DNA of 64,000 nt from QYOJ01 sp964616825. GTDB lineage: Bacteria; Bacteroidota; Bacteroidia; Bacteroidales; FEN-979. Below are positions 16,378-24,158 of this stretch, piece after piece. Location: the NCBI GenBank assembly GCA_964616825.1, contig CAZTSX010000012.1, positions 1 through 64,000 of the forward strand, in the 5' to 3' direction. The stretch's first letter is position 1. Each line of letters starts with the position of its first letter. Under the pieces are notes generated by a model that saw nothing but the letters and a program-made list of their open reading frames with translations, was not told where the DNA came from and ran no database searches. The translations under genes and the position numbers were made by a program.

Positions 16378-16385
16378 TACTTTTG
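16378..16385 (+). promoter_or_regulatory. -7 element of the PfkB kinase gene
   Basis: TACTTTTG matches TAnnTTTG, 20 bases upstream of ATG 16405. It makes the earlier in-frame ATG at 16339 unlikely. Confidence 0.65.
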
Positions 16386-16404
16386 CCGAAAAATAGACAA
16401 TATC

Positions 16405-17385
16405 ATGAAGAAAATTCTTGGAATAGGAAATGCCCTGGTGGATATTTTAATCCGGATTGAAGATGAAAAAATCCTCGGTCAGCTGAACCTCCCTAAAGGG
16501 AGCATGCAGCTCGTGAATAAAGAACAAAGTGATGAGATTCTGGCGAAGCTTATTGATTTTCCGCGAAGCCTGGCTGCCGGAGGTTCAGCCGCCAACACCA
16601 TTCACGGTTTGGGTATGCTGGGAATAAAGGCCGGATATATCGGAGTAATTGGCCGGGACGAACTGGGCGAATCTTTTGAACAGGACATATGCGATGCTGG
16701 TGTGGAGCCATATCTCAGCCGGAGCAACACTGAAACCGGACGAGCCATCACGCTGATCACCCCCGACTCCGAACGTACCTTTGCCACATTTCTCGGCGCC
16801 GCAATTGAATTGTCGGCATCCGGCATCCGGCATCTGGCATCCGACATCTTTTCAAATTATGATTATCTCCACATCGAAGGCTATCTGGTCCAGAACCACG
16901 ATTTGATCCACGCAGCTGTCGAGCTGGCAAAAGCCAACGGACTCCTGGTCTCTCTCGATTTGGCAAGCTACAATGTGGTTGAGGCGAATCTGAAATTTCT
17001 TACAGATATTGTAATCAGGCACGTCGATATCCTCTTTGCCAACGAAGAAGAGGCTCAGGTGTTTACCGGGCATGAACCCGAGAAAGCGCTGCATCATATC
17101 AGCCAGTTTTGCGAAGTGGCTGTCGTGAAAACCGGTGAAAGCGGATCAATGGTAAAATCACAGGAAGTCGTTTCGGAGATTGGGACCATCCCTGTCAATC
17201 CTGTCGACACAACCGGAGCCGGAGACCTCTATGCATCGGGATTCCTTTACGGCCACTCTCTCGGATGGCCACTGGAAAAATGTGGCGAAGCCGGAGCCCT
17301 TCTCGCTGGAAATATCATTGAAGAGATTGGCGCGAAAATGTCCGGAGAACGTTGGGAGAACATTAAAAAGATGGTGACAGGGTAA
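16405..17385 (+). CDS. PfkB-family carbohydrate/adenosine kinase
   Basis: Cytosolic ribokinase-fold enzyme of 326 aa that phosphorylates a sugar or nucleoside (adenosine kinase-like by overall sequence). The first PfkB signature region is AAGGSAANTIHGLGMLG (about 55-71), and the C-terminal anion-hole/catalytic motif is DTTGAGDLYASGFLYG (about 269-284) with the base Asp in GAGD. The start at 16405 is chosen from the promoter at 16378. Two oddities: residues about 137-148 (SASGIRHLASDI) are encoded by a heptamer repeat array, and the last residues MVTG lie inside an octamer array. The substrate is not certain. Confidence 0.88.
   Translation: MKKILGIGNALVDILIRIEDEKILGQLNLPKGSMQLVNKEQSDEILAKLIDFPRSLAAGGSAANTIHGLGMLGIKAGYIGVIGRDELGESFEQDICDAGVEPYLSRSNTETGRAITLITPDSERTFATFLGAAIELSASGIRHLASDIFSNYDYLHIEGYLVQNHDLIHAAVELAKANGLLVSLDLASYNVVEANLKFLTDIVIRHVDILFANEEEAQVFTGHEPEKALHHISQFCEVAVVKTGESGSMVKSQEVVSEIGTIPVNPVDTTGAGDLYASGFLYGHSLGWPLEKCGEAGALLAGNIIEEIGAKMSGERWENIKKMVTG
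16813..16847. repeat. Heptamer array CCGGCAT x5 inside the PfkB kinase gene
   Basis: Units TCGGCAT, CCGGCAT, CCGGCAT, CTGGCAT, CCGACAT. 35 bases; the reading frame remains open through it. The same word family occurs at 44819 and, as CCAGCAT, at 37225. Confidence 0.9.
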
Positions 17386-17402
17386 CAAGGTGATTAGGTT
17401 AC
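17371..17402. repeat. Octamer array AGGTGAC-like x4 across the kinase stop codon
   Basis: Units ATGGTGAC, AGGGTAAC, AAGGTGAT, TAGGTTAC cover the last codons and stop of the kinase. Related to the array at 37617. Confidence 0.75.
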
Positions 17403-17419
17403 TTCACTCTTATAATTCC

Positions 17420-17450
17420 TTTGAAATTTCAATTTATCCTTGTAACTTTG
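17420..17450 (+). promoter_or_regulatory. Complete Bacteroidota promoter of the EF-G paralogue
   Basis: TTTG (17420-17423), 19-base spacer, TAACTTTG (17443-17450): an exact match to the primary sigma factor consensus of the phylum. The leader to ATG 17507 is about 50 bases. Confidence 0.8.
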
Positions 17451-17506
17451 CATCCCTTTTCGAACTAAATATTAATCAAGAACATACGTAAATAAGATTC
17501 TTTACA

Positions 17507-19642
17507 ATGAAGGTATTTCAGACGAATGAGATCCGCAACATCGCATTGATTGGCGGTGCGAAATCAGGAAAGACAACCCTGGCTGAGACGATGCTGTTTG
17601 AGGGTAGTGTAATCAACCGCCGAGGAAGTGTAGATGATAAAAATACACTATCCGATTACCGGCCAATTGAATTGGAGCGTCAGAATTCGGTTTCTGCTAC
17701 GGTACTCTTCACACTTTTCAACGACAAGAAAATCAATATCATCGATACACCCGGTTTCGATGATTTTATTGGAGAAGTAATCTCGAGCCTGCACGTAGCA
17801 GATACTGCACTGATGACGGTGAATGCCCAAAATGGAGTGGAAGTGGGTACGGAAATTACCTGGAGACATACCGACAGACTGGAAAAGCCTGTCATCCTCG
17901 TGGTGAACCACCTTGATGTGGAACTTGCCAATTTTGATGAGACGGTAAGGCAGCTGAAACAGCAATTTGGAAATTATGTTACGGTTGTTCAGTATCCCGT
18001 CAACCAGGGGAACGGATTCAATACGATCATCGACCTGTTGAAGATGAAGATGTACAAGTATCCCACAGATGGTGGGAAACCGGAGGTTCTGGATATTCCT
18101 GCTGAGGAAAAGGATAAAGCCGAAGGAATGCATGCAGCTTTGATTGAAGAGCTGGCATCTAAGGATGAAGCGCTCATGGAGGAGTTTTTTGATAAAGAAA
18201 CCCTCACGGAAGAACAGATCAATCAGGCAATGCAGATCGGACTGAAAACGAGAGGTATGTTTCCGGTCATGTGCGCGTGTTCAAAGAACAACATCGGTGT
18301 AAACAGGATCCTGGAATTGATCAGCAACTCAGTACCGGCTGCTGATGAGATGCCCGGCGTTAAGACAACAGACGGGAAGGTCCTTACGTGCAAGGTTTCT
18401 GATCCGACCTCCCTGTTTGTCTTTAAAACTTCTATTGAAGCACACCTCGGAGAGGTCTCCTTTTTCAAAGTATATGCCGGAGAGTTGACTGAGGGCCAGG
18501 ATATGATAAACGCAAACCGCAATACAAAAGAGCGTATTTCTCAACTCTTCGTGATGAATGGAAAGAACCGTGAAAAGGTTGGAAAATTCGTTGCTGGTGA
18601 TATCGGGGCCACGATCAAATTAAAGAGCACATTCACCAACAACACCTTGAATTCCACGAAAAATCCTGATGACATTATTGAATCTATGGCTTACCCGAAT
18701 CCAAAATTCCGTGTTGCCGTAAAGGCTAAAAATGCTAATGACGATGAGAAGATCGGCGCGGTTCTGAACGATCTGGCGAAAATGGATCCAACTCTGATCT
18801 TCGGTTATTCCAAAGAGTTGAAGCAGATGATCCTGCAGGGTCAGGGTGAACTTCACCTGAATTTGGTAAAATGGCATTTGGAGAATATCGAGAAGATCGA
18901 AGTTGACTATCTGGCTCCACGGATTCAATATCGTGAGACCATCACCAAATCAGCGAAATCGACCTACCGTCACAAAAAACAATCTGGTGGCGCTGGCCAG
19001 TTTGGTGAAGTATTTATGATGATCCAGCCATACAAAGAAGGAATGGCCGACCAGAAGGAATATTCGATCCGTGGCCGTGAAACAGTTGACCTGGAATGGG
19101 GTGGAAAGCTGATTATGAACAGTTGTATTGTTGGTGGCGCGATCGATGCCCGATTCATGCCGGCAATTATGAAGGGTGTTATGGAGAAGATGGAAGAAGG
19201 CCCGTTGACAGGTTCATATGCTCGTGATATCGTTTTTAACGTATACGATGGGAAGATGCACCCGGTCGATTCCAACGAGATCTCATTCAAACTGGCTGGT
19301 CGACATGCCTTCAAGGATGCCTTTAAAAATGCAGGCCCGAAAATTCTTGAGCCAATCTATGATGTGGAAGTCATTGTGCCGGAAGATAAGATGGGTGAAG
19401 TGATGACCGACCTGCAGGGACGCCGTGCCCTCATCATGGGGATGGATAGCGAAGGCAACTACCAGAAAATCAAAGCCAAAGTTCCACTGGCCGAAATGAA
19501 TCGCTACTCCACAGCTCTCAGCTCCCTGACAAGTGGAAGGGCCACATACGACATGACCTTTGCCGAGTATGTCCAGGTGCCTTCCGATATTCAGGATAAA
19601 TTGCTGAAAGCTTATGAAGTAGAGGAACAGGAGGAGGATTAA
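17507..19642 (+). CDS. fusA2: EF-G paralogue (EF-G2 type) lacking the catalytic histidine
   Basis: Ribosomal translocase relative of 711 aa. G1 is GGAKSGKTT (16-24) and G3 is DTPGFDDF (80-87): the His that activates water in EF-G is Phe84, and G4 reads NHLD instead of NKMD. Domains III-V are retained (SGGAGQFGEVFMMIQP in domain IV, LSSLTSGRATYDMTF in V). In Bacteroides thetaiotaomicron a paralogue called EF-G2 was reported to support translation during carbon starvation without GTP hydrolysis; this gene fits that type, which is inference. It has its own strong promoter at 17420. A C/G-rich palindrome follows six bases after the stop. Confidence 0.9.
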   Translation: MKVFQTNEIRNIALIGGAKSGKTTLAETMLFEGSVINRRGSVDDKNTLSDYRPIELERQNSVSATVLFTLFNDKKINIIDTPGFDDFIGEVISSLHVADTALMTVNAQNGVEVGTEITWRHTDRLEKPVILVVNHLDVELANFDETVRQLKQQFGNYVTVVQYPVNQGNGFNTIIDLLKMKMYKYPTDGGKPEVLDIPAEEKDKAEGMHAALIEELASKDEALMEEFFDKETLTEEQINQAMQIGLKTRGMFPVMCACSKNNIGVNRILELISNSVPAADEMPGVKTTDGKVLTCKVSDPTSLFVFKTSIEAHLGEVSFFKVYAGELTEGQDMINANRNTKERISQLFVMNGKNREKVGKFVAGDIGATIKLKSTFTNNTLNSTKNPDDIIESMAYPNPKFRVAVKAKNANDDEKIGAVLNDLAKMDPTLIFGYSKELKQMILQGQGELHLNLVKWHLENIEKIEVDYLAPRIQYRETITKSAKSTYRHKKQSGGAGQFGEVFMMIQPYKEGMADQKEYSIRGRETVDLEWGGKLIMNSCIVGGAIDARFMPAIMKGVMEKMEEGPLTGSYARDIVFNVYDGKMHPVDSNEISFKLAGRHAFKDAFKNAGPKILEPIYDVEVIVPEDKMGEVMTDLQGRRALIMGMDSEGNYQKIKAKVPLAEMNRYSTALSSLTSGRATYDMTFAEYVQVPSDIQDKLLKAYEVEEQEED

Positions 19643-19648
19643 TCATTA

Positions 19649-19680
19649 CCCCACCCCAAGCCCCTCCCCTGAGGGAGAGG
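19649..19680 (+). repeat. C/G-rich palindromic element, copy 1
   Basis: CCCCACCCCAAG then CCCCTCCCCTGAGGGAGAGG. The CCTCCCC/GGGAGAGG part can fold as a hairpin just after the EF-G2 stop, where it could act as terminator. Further copies are at 24118, 34402, 44780 and 51566. Confidence 0.85.
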
Positions 19681-19683
19681 CCT

Positions 19684-20249
19684 ATAAAATGGCTAGTCGC
19701 GGCCATTTCGGGTCCGGCAATAGGAGGCATGATTTATGGATTTTTCGGAGTAGAAGTCGCCTATATGATCGTCGTCTTTTTCGTGATGATCGCGTTGAGC
19801 CTGTTATTTACAGTAAAACGCTACCCCACTCCGCATGTGGAATTAACCGAAACGATCTGGAGACGACTAAGCACGGGATTACGCTTTGTCTTCAAGAACC
19901 AGATCCTGCTGGGAACCATGTCGCTGGATATGTTAGCTCAAAGAACTTTTACCTCTCCCTTTTTCTGCTCTTCATGAGTGGTGTCTTTGATAACGTAAGC
20001 GTCATCATACGGGCGACAACACTTCAACTGCTAACCCCTGATGAAATGCGAGGTCGGGTAGCCTCTGTTAACAGTATTTTCATCGGCTCTTCCAACGAGA
20101 TCGGATCCTTTGAATCGGGACTTGCAGCAAAGATCATGGGATTGATCCCATCTGTCATCTTTGGCGGATCGATGACTCTGCTTGTTGTAGCGGCCATTGC
20201 CAAAAAAGCGCCACTACTACGGCGACTGAACCTTAGAGCCCTCAAGTAG
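19684..20249 (+). pseudogene. MFS transporter remnant with N-terminal and internal deletions
   Basis: Two frames carry parts of one major facilitator. 19684-19950 reads GPAIGGMIYGFFGVEVAYMI and RRLSTGLRFVFKNQILLGTM (middle helices and loop). From about 19938 another frame continues NFYLSLFLLFMSGVFDNVSV, MRGRVASVNSIFIGSSNEIG and the last helices to the stop at 20249. The N-terminal half is absent, and about 100-150 residues between the two parts are lost with a frame change. The broken 5' end touches the palindromic element at 19649-19680. The remainder, 20250-20397, shows nothing recognisable. Confidence 0.8.
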
Positions 20250-20397
20250 AATTCCGATTGACGTTCTTAGATTTTAGATTGAATTAAGGAGATCGAATTT
20301 ATCTCCGACCAGGTTGAAGCAGGGGTAAGGACCGTTACAACATGAAATCCTGTTTTCTGAGTAGCTTGTAAGAAAGGAAAGATAGGATCTTTTTTTC

Positions 20398-20405
20398 TAC
20401 CTTTG
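20398..20405 (+). promoter_or_regulatory. -7 element of acpS
   Basis: TACCTTTG matches TAnnTTTG. It overlaps the first in-frame TTG (20403), so translation must begin downstream. Confidence 0.6.
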
Positions 20406-20426
20406 CCGCCGAAAAAAGGGAACGAT

Positions 20427-20813
20427 TTGATCTTAGGAATAGGAACAGATATCATTGAGGTGGCACGCATCCAAAAAGTAATGGAACGAGACATCGGTTT
20501 CCGGGATAAGATCTTTACCCCGCATGAAATTGAATATTGTGAATCGAAACGACATAAATACCAGCATTATGCAGCCCGTTTTTCAGCCAAGGAATCCTTC
20601 TTAAAAGGTATCGGTACGGGGTGGCGGTTCGGCATCCGCTTTGGTGATATTGAGGTGACCCATGATGAACTGGGAAAGCCTGAAATCAACATCTATGGCA
20701 AGGCAAAAGAGTGGGTTGAAAAGGAATCTGTTTCAAATATTTATGTATCTTTGTCGCATCTGAAAGAGATGGCCACAGCTATCGTAATTATTGAAGTTCA
20801 GGAACATTTGTGA
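20427..20813 (+). CDS. acpS: Holo-[acyl carrier protein] synthase
   Basis: Transfers 4'-phosphopantetheine from CoA to a serine of acyl carrier proteins. 128 aa from the TTG at 20427 (MILGIGTDIIEVARIQ), the usual AcpS length; the earlier TTG at 20403 lies in the promoter. Mg-binding Asp in GTDIIE (near residue 7) and Glu in FSAKESFLKGIGTG are present. It is 50 bases upstream of an acyl-AMP ligase gene with a small hairpin (ATCCC/GGGAT, about 20820-20837) between. The dedicated ACP two genes on is a likely substrate, besides the fatty-acid ACP. Confidence 0.93.
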   Translation: MILGIGTDIIEVARIQKVMERDIGFRDKIFTPHEIEYCESKRHKYQHYAARFSAKESFLKGIGTGWRFGIRFGDIEVTHDELGKPEINIYGKAKEWVEKESVSNIYVSLSHLKEMATAIVIIEVQEHL

Positions 20814-20863
20814 TAATCGATCCCATATATACGGGATGAGATAAACTTAAAAGATTAACAACT

Positions 20864-22567
20864 ATGTCGAACATTGGGTCGTATGTCAAACGAGCAAAAA
20901 ATTTTGACTGGAACATCGCAGAAAAAGAGCTGGATTATAAAGATGGTGACCTGATCAATATTGGTTGGTATTGTTCTGACCGGATCTGTGAAATGGGGAA
21001 AGCCGATAAAATGGCATTGATCTGGGAAGGTCATGGCGGCAAAACAAAAAAGTACACATATAATGATATTCGCCTCTCAAGTAATACCATTGGAGATTTC
21101 CTGAGAGGCCTGGGCATACAGTCGGAGGATCGCGTTTGCCTCTTTATGGATAAAGTCCCTGAATTATACTTGGGATTTCTGGGTATCCTGAAGATCGGCG
21201 CTATTGCACAACCTCTATTTTCCGCTTTTGGTGACGAATCTCTTTTTGTTCGTCTGGATAATGCTCAAACCCGGGCCATCATCACGCAAAAAAAACATGC
21301 GCCTAAAATACGGAAGATCATCGAAAAGATGCCGTATCTGGAGTTTATCATTGTGGTAGACCACGATCCCAGCAAACCGTTGCAGGAACGTGAGATCGCG
21401 TTCAACCTTGACGAGGCTCCGAACGTTGAAAGCATTGAGATCCACCCAACCAAGGCCGAATCTCCTTCGTTATTACACTATACATCCGGAACAACCGGGC
21501 AACCTAAAGGAGTGAAACATGTTCACTACTCCCTGATCTCTCAATACCTGACCACCAAATGGGTTTTGGATCTCCGGGAAGATGATATATACTGGTGTAC
21601 AGCTGATCCGGGATGGGTTACAGGTACCTCATACGGGATCATTGGTCCATTTAGTCTGGGCGTTACACAATGTGTACTCGATGCCGGTTTTTCTGCTGAT
21701 AACTGGTACAGGTTTATTGAACAGTACAGGGTTACGGTATGGTATTCTGCACCAACAGCCATCCGTTCACTGATGAAAGCCGGCGATGAGGTAATAAAGA
21801 AATATGATCTCTCCAGTCTTCGTCATCTTGCATCTGTTGGAGAACCGCTGAATTCAGAAGCGGTGATCTGGTCGGAAAAGGTATTTGGTAAACCATTCTA
21901 TGATACATACTGGCAAACGGAAACTGGAAGTATTATGATCTCAAACTTTCCAGGTATGAAAGTAAAACCCGGATCCATGGGACTCGCCTTTCCGGGAATT
22001 GATTCATGTGTGGTGGATGTGAATACCTTTGAGCCTATTGAGGAGAGCGGGAAAGTTGGATTGATCGCATTCAAGCCAGGATGGCCCGCTATGATGCGTA
22101 CATATTGGAGAAACGAAGAGATTTACGATAAGAAGTTCCAAAACGGATGGTATATTCCTGGCGACCGCTCCAGCATTGATAACCAAGGTTATTTCTGGTT
22201 TGTGGGTCGCGACGACGACGTGATCAACACTGGGGGACATCTGGTGAGCCCATTTGAAGTTGAATCAGCATTGTTAGAACATGAGGCAGTTGCTGAATCG
22301 GCTGTTGTAAGTAAGCCGGATTCTGTCAATATGGAGGTAGTGAAAGCTTTTGTTAACCTGAAACCAGGATTTGAACCGAGCAAAGAACTTGACCTGAAAA
22401 TCATGAACTTTGTGCGCAAGAAACTCTCCCCGCTCGCGATGCCGCAGGAGATCGAATTTGTAGACTCACTCCCGAAAACCCGTAGTGGCAAGATTATGCG
22501 CCGGATTCTCCATGCCAAAGAGTGGGGCGAAGAGATCGGTGATACATCAACGCTGGAAGATGATTAG
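20864..22567 (+). CDS. AMP-forming acyl-CoA/acyl-ACP synthetase, acetyl-CoA synthetase-like
   Basis: Adenylates a carboxylic acid and transfers it to a thiol. 567 aa with the ANL motifs: TSGTTGQPKG (about 206-215), YWQTETG, PGDRSSID, GRDDDVINTGGH, and the catalytic C-terminal Lys in PKTRSGKIMRRIL. Overall it resembles AcsA-type acetate or short-chain acid ligases. The acceptor could be CoA, but an ACP gene starts 42 bases after the stop, so loading that ACP is a reasonable alternative. It is followed by ACP and an alpha-oxoamine synthase in one apparent operon. The substrate acid cannot be read from sequence. Confidence 0.88.
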   Translation: MSNIGSYVKRAKNFDWNIAEKELDYKDGDLINIGWYCSDRICEMGKADKMALIWEGHGGKTKKYTYNDIRLSSNTIGDFLRGLGIQSEDRVCLFMDKVPELYLGFLGILKIGAIAQPLFSAFGDESLFVRLDNAQTRAIITQKKHAPKIRKIIEKMPYLEFIIVVDHDPSKPLQEREIAFNLDEAPNVESIEIHPTKAESPSLLHYTSGTTGQPKGVKHVHYSLISQYLTTKWVLDLREDDIYWCTADPGWVTGTSYGIIGPFSLGVTQCVLDAGFSADNWYRFIEQYRVTVWYSAPTAIRSLMKAGDEVIKKYDLSSLRHLASVGEPLNSEAVIWSEKVFGKPFYDTYWQTETGSIMISNFPGMKVKPGSMGLAFPGIDSCVVDVNTFEPIEESGKVGLIAFKPGWPAMMRTYWRNEEIYDKKFQNGWYIPGDRSSIDNQGYFWFVGRDDDVINTGGHLVSPFEVESALLEHEAVAESAVVSKPDSVNMEVVKAFVNLKPGFEPSKELDLKIMNFVRKKLSPLAMPQEIEFVDSLPKTRSGKIMRRILHAKEWGEEIGDTSTLEDD

Positions 22568-22609
22568 TAACCAAAACTATAAACAGAATAAAAAAAGGAG
22601 AACCTGACT

Positions 22610-22852
22610 ATGGAAGAGATGTTAGAAAATGTAAAGGAATATGTGATCGACGAGTATGTGGAAGACGATACGGAGATTACATATGACACACCGCTGATAA
22701 CCGGCGGTATTGTAGATTCCTTTTCGATGGTATCATTGAAGAGATTTCTGGAAAATAAATATGAGATTTCAATTCCTGACGACAAAGCTACCCCTGAGGC
22801 ATTTGACTCTGTCAATAAGATTTGTACCCTTGTGAAGGAGTACATTGGTTAA
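22610..22852 (+). CDS. Acyl carrier protein, dedicated type
   Basis: Acidic four-helix carrier of 80 aa. The phosphopantetheine site is Ser in GGIVDSFSMVSL (Ser about residue 37); the usual DSL is DSF here, unlike typical fatty-acid ACPs. AAAAGGAG precedes the start. It sits between the acyl-AMP ligase and the oxoamine synthase, 17 bases before the latter, which suggests it delivers an acyl group to the synthase or receives it from the ligase. AcpS at 20427 could modify it. Confidence 0.88.
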   Translation: MEEMLENVKEYVIDEYVEDDTEITYDTPLITGGIVDSFSMVSLKRFLENKYEISIPDDKATPEAFDSVNKICTLVKEYIG

Positions 22853-22869
22853 CAAAGGAGGATACACAA

Positions 22870-24117
22870 ATGGCTTACTCAGAAAAAACACGGGAAATGT
22901 ACCAGGATGTCCTGAAAGGGATTCAGGATGCCGGGCTTTTTAAACAGGAACGATTTATTCATTCGGCACAGTCAGCTGATATCGAAGTGGAATACCCGGC
23001 AGGTTCACCATTAAAAGAGGTAATCAATATTTGTGCGAATAACTATTTGGGACTTTCAAGTCATCCGGAAGTGGTGAAAGCGGCTCATGAAGGATTGGAT
23101 ACGCATGGTTATGGAATGTCATCCGTACGGTTTATCTGTGGCACGCAGGATATTCACCGGGAGCTGGAGCAGAAAGTAACCGAATTCCTTGGCACAGAAG
23201 ATACCATTCTTTTTCCATCCTGTATGGATGCCAATGCCGGTGTATTTGAAGCTATTCTGACGAAAGATGACGTGATGATCTCGGATCGGCTGGTTCATGC
23301 CTCAATCATTGACGGGATCCGTCTTTGCAGTGCGATGCACGATACGTTCAAGCACTCCGACATGAAACACCTTGAGAACAAACTGCAATTGCATCAGGAT
23401 AAGCGACTAAAGGTAGTCATTACCGATGGTGTTTTCTCCATGGATGGAGATACAGCTAAGCTGGATGAGATGGCAGCCTTGTGTGAAAAATACGATGCAC
23501 TGCTCTTTGTGGATGACTCTCACGCCAGTGGTTTTATCGGGAAAAGAGGTCGTGGAACACATGAGAAATATGGTGTAATGGATAACGTAGACATCATCAC
23601 TACCACATTTGGAAAAGGGTTAGGAGGCGCTTCCGGCGGGTGTGTTTCCGGGAGGAAAGAATTGGTTGAAATGTGCCGTCAGAAAGCAAGACCATATCTC
23701 TTCTCAAACACCATTGCACCGCCCGTTGTCGCGGGTGTGATTAAAGTGCTGGAGATTCTTTCAGCAACAACGGAACGTCGCGACAAACTGGAGAAGAATA
23801 CTGAGTTCTGGCGTAACGGGCTGACAGAAGCCGGCTTTGTTTTGAAAGATGGCGATACACCCATCGTACCGGTCATGTTATTTAACGCCAAACTGGCGCA
23901 GGATGTTTCCAAAGATCTCTATGATGAAGGAATCTATGCGATAGGCTTTTTCTTCCCTGTCGTGCCGCAGGGTCAGGCAAGGATCCGGACTCAAATTTCA
24001 GCCGGGCACGAGATTCATCACCTGGAAAAAGCCCTTGCAGCTTTCATAAAAGTTGGCAAGAAATACAACATCCTGGGTAAGACAAAGCAGGAGATCATCG
24101 AGATATACGGGATGTAA
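22870..24117 (+). CDS. kbl: PLP-dependent alpha-oxoamine synthase, 2-amino-3-ketobutyrate CoA ligase-like
   Basis: Condenses an amino acid with an acyl thioester; KBL itself interconverts glycine plus acetyl-CoA and 2-amino-3-oxobutyrate. 415 aa from ATG 22870 (AAAGGAGG just upstream), not the earlier in-frame ATG inside the ACP gene. Motifs: NNYLGLSSHPEV (about 55-66), YGMSSVRFICGTQDIHRELE, DDSHASGF (PLP Asp/His) and TTTFGKGLGGASGG with the Schiff-base Lys. Close to KBL by eye, but the ACP and ligase genes immediately upstream are unusual for KBL. Threonine dehydrogenase, its usual partner, is encoded at 32524. A palindromic element begins directly after the stop. Confidence 0.85.
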   Translation: MAYSEKTREMYQDVLKGIQDAGLFKQERFIHSAQSADIEVEYPAGSPLKEVINICANNYLGLSSHPEVVKAAHEGLDTHGYGMSSVRFICGTQDIHRELEQKVTEFLGTEDTILFPSCMDANAGVFEAILTKDDVMISDRLVHASIIDGIRLCSAMHDTFKHSDMKHLENKLQLHQDKRLKVVITDGVFSMDGDTAKLDEMAALCEKYDALLFVDDSHASGFIGKRGRGTHEKYGVMDNVDIITTTFGKGLGGASGGCVSGRKELVEMCRQKARPYLFSNTIAPPVVAGVIKVLEILSATTERRDKLEKNTEFWRNGLTEAGFVLKDGDTPIVPVMLFNAKLAQDVSKDLYDEGIYAIGFFFPVVPQGQARIRTQISAGHEIHHLEKALAAFIKVGKKYNILGKTKQEIIEIYGM

Positions 24118-24149
24118 CCCCACCCTGGCCCTCCCCTGGAAGGGGAGGG
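24118..24149 (+). repeat. C/G-rich palindromic element, copy 2
   Basis: CCCCACCCTGGCC then CTCCCCTGGAAGGGGAGGG, starting at the base after the kbl stop codon. The arms CCCTCCCCT/AGGGGAGGG form a strong hairpin that may terminate both kbl and the convergent porin gene. Confidence 0.9.
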
Positions 24150-24158
24150 AATCATTCC

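Noticed and set aside
16188..16406. 72-codon minus-strand frame upstream of the PfkB kinase
   Set aside because: It runs across the kinase promoter and start; the micro-lipoprotein frame at 16178-16255 is the better reading there.
20403..20426. Earlier acpS start (TTG 20403)
   Set aside because: It lies within the -7 promoter element; TTG 20427 gives the normal protein length.
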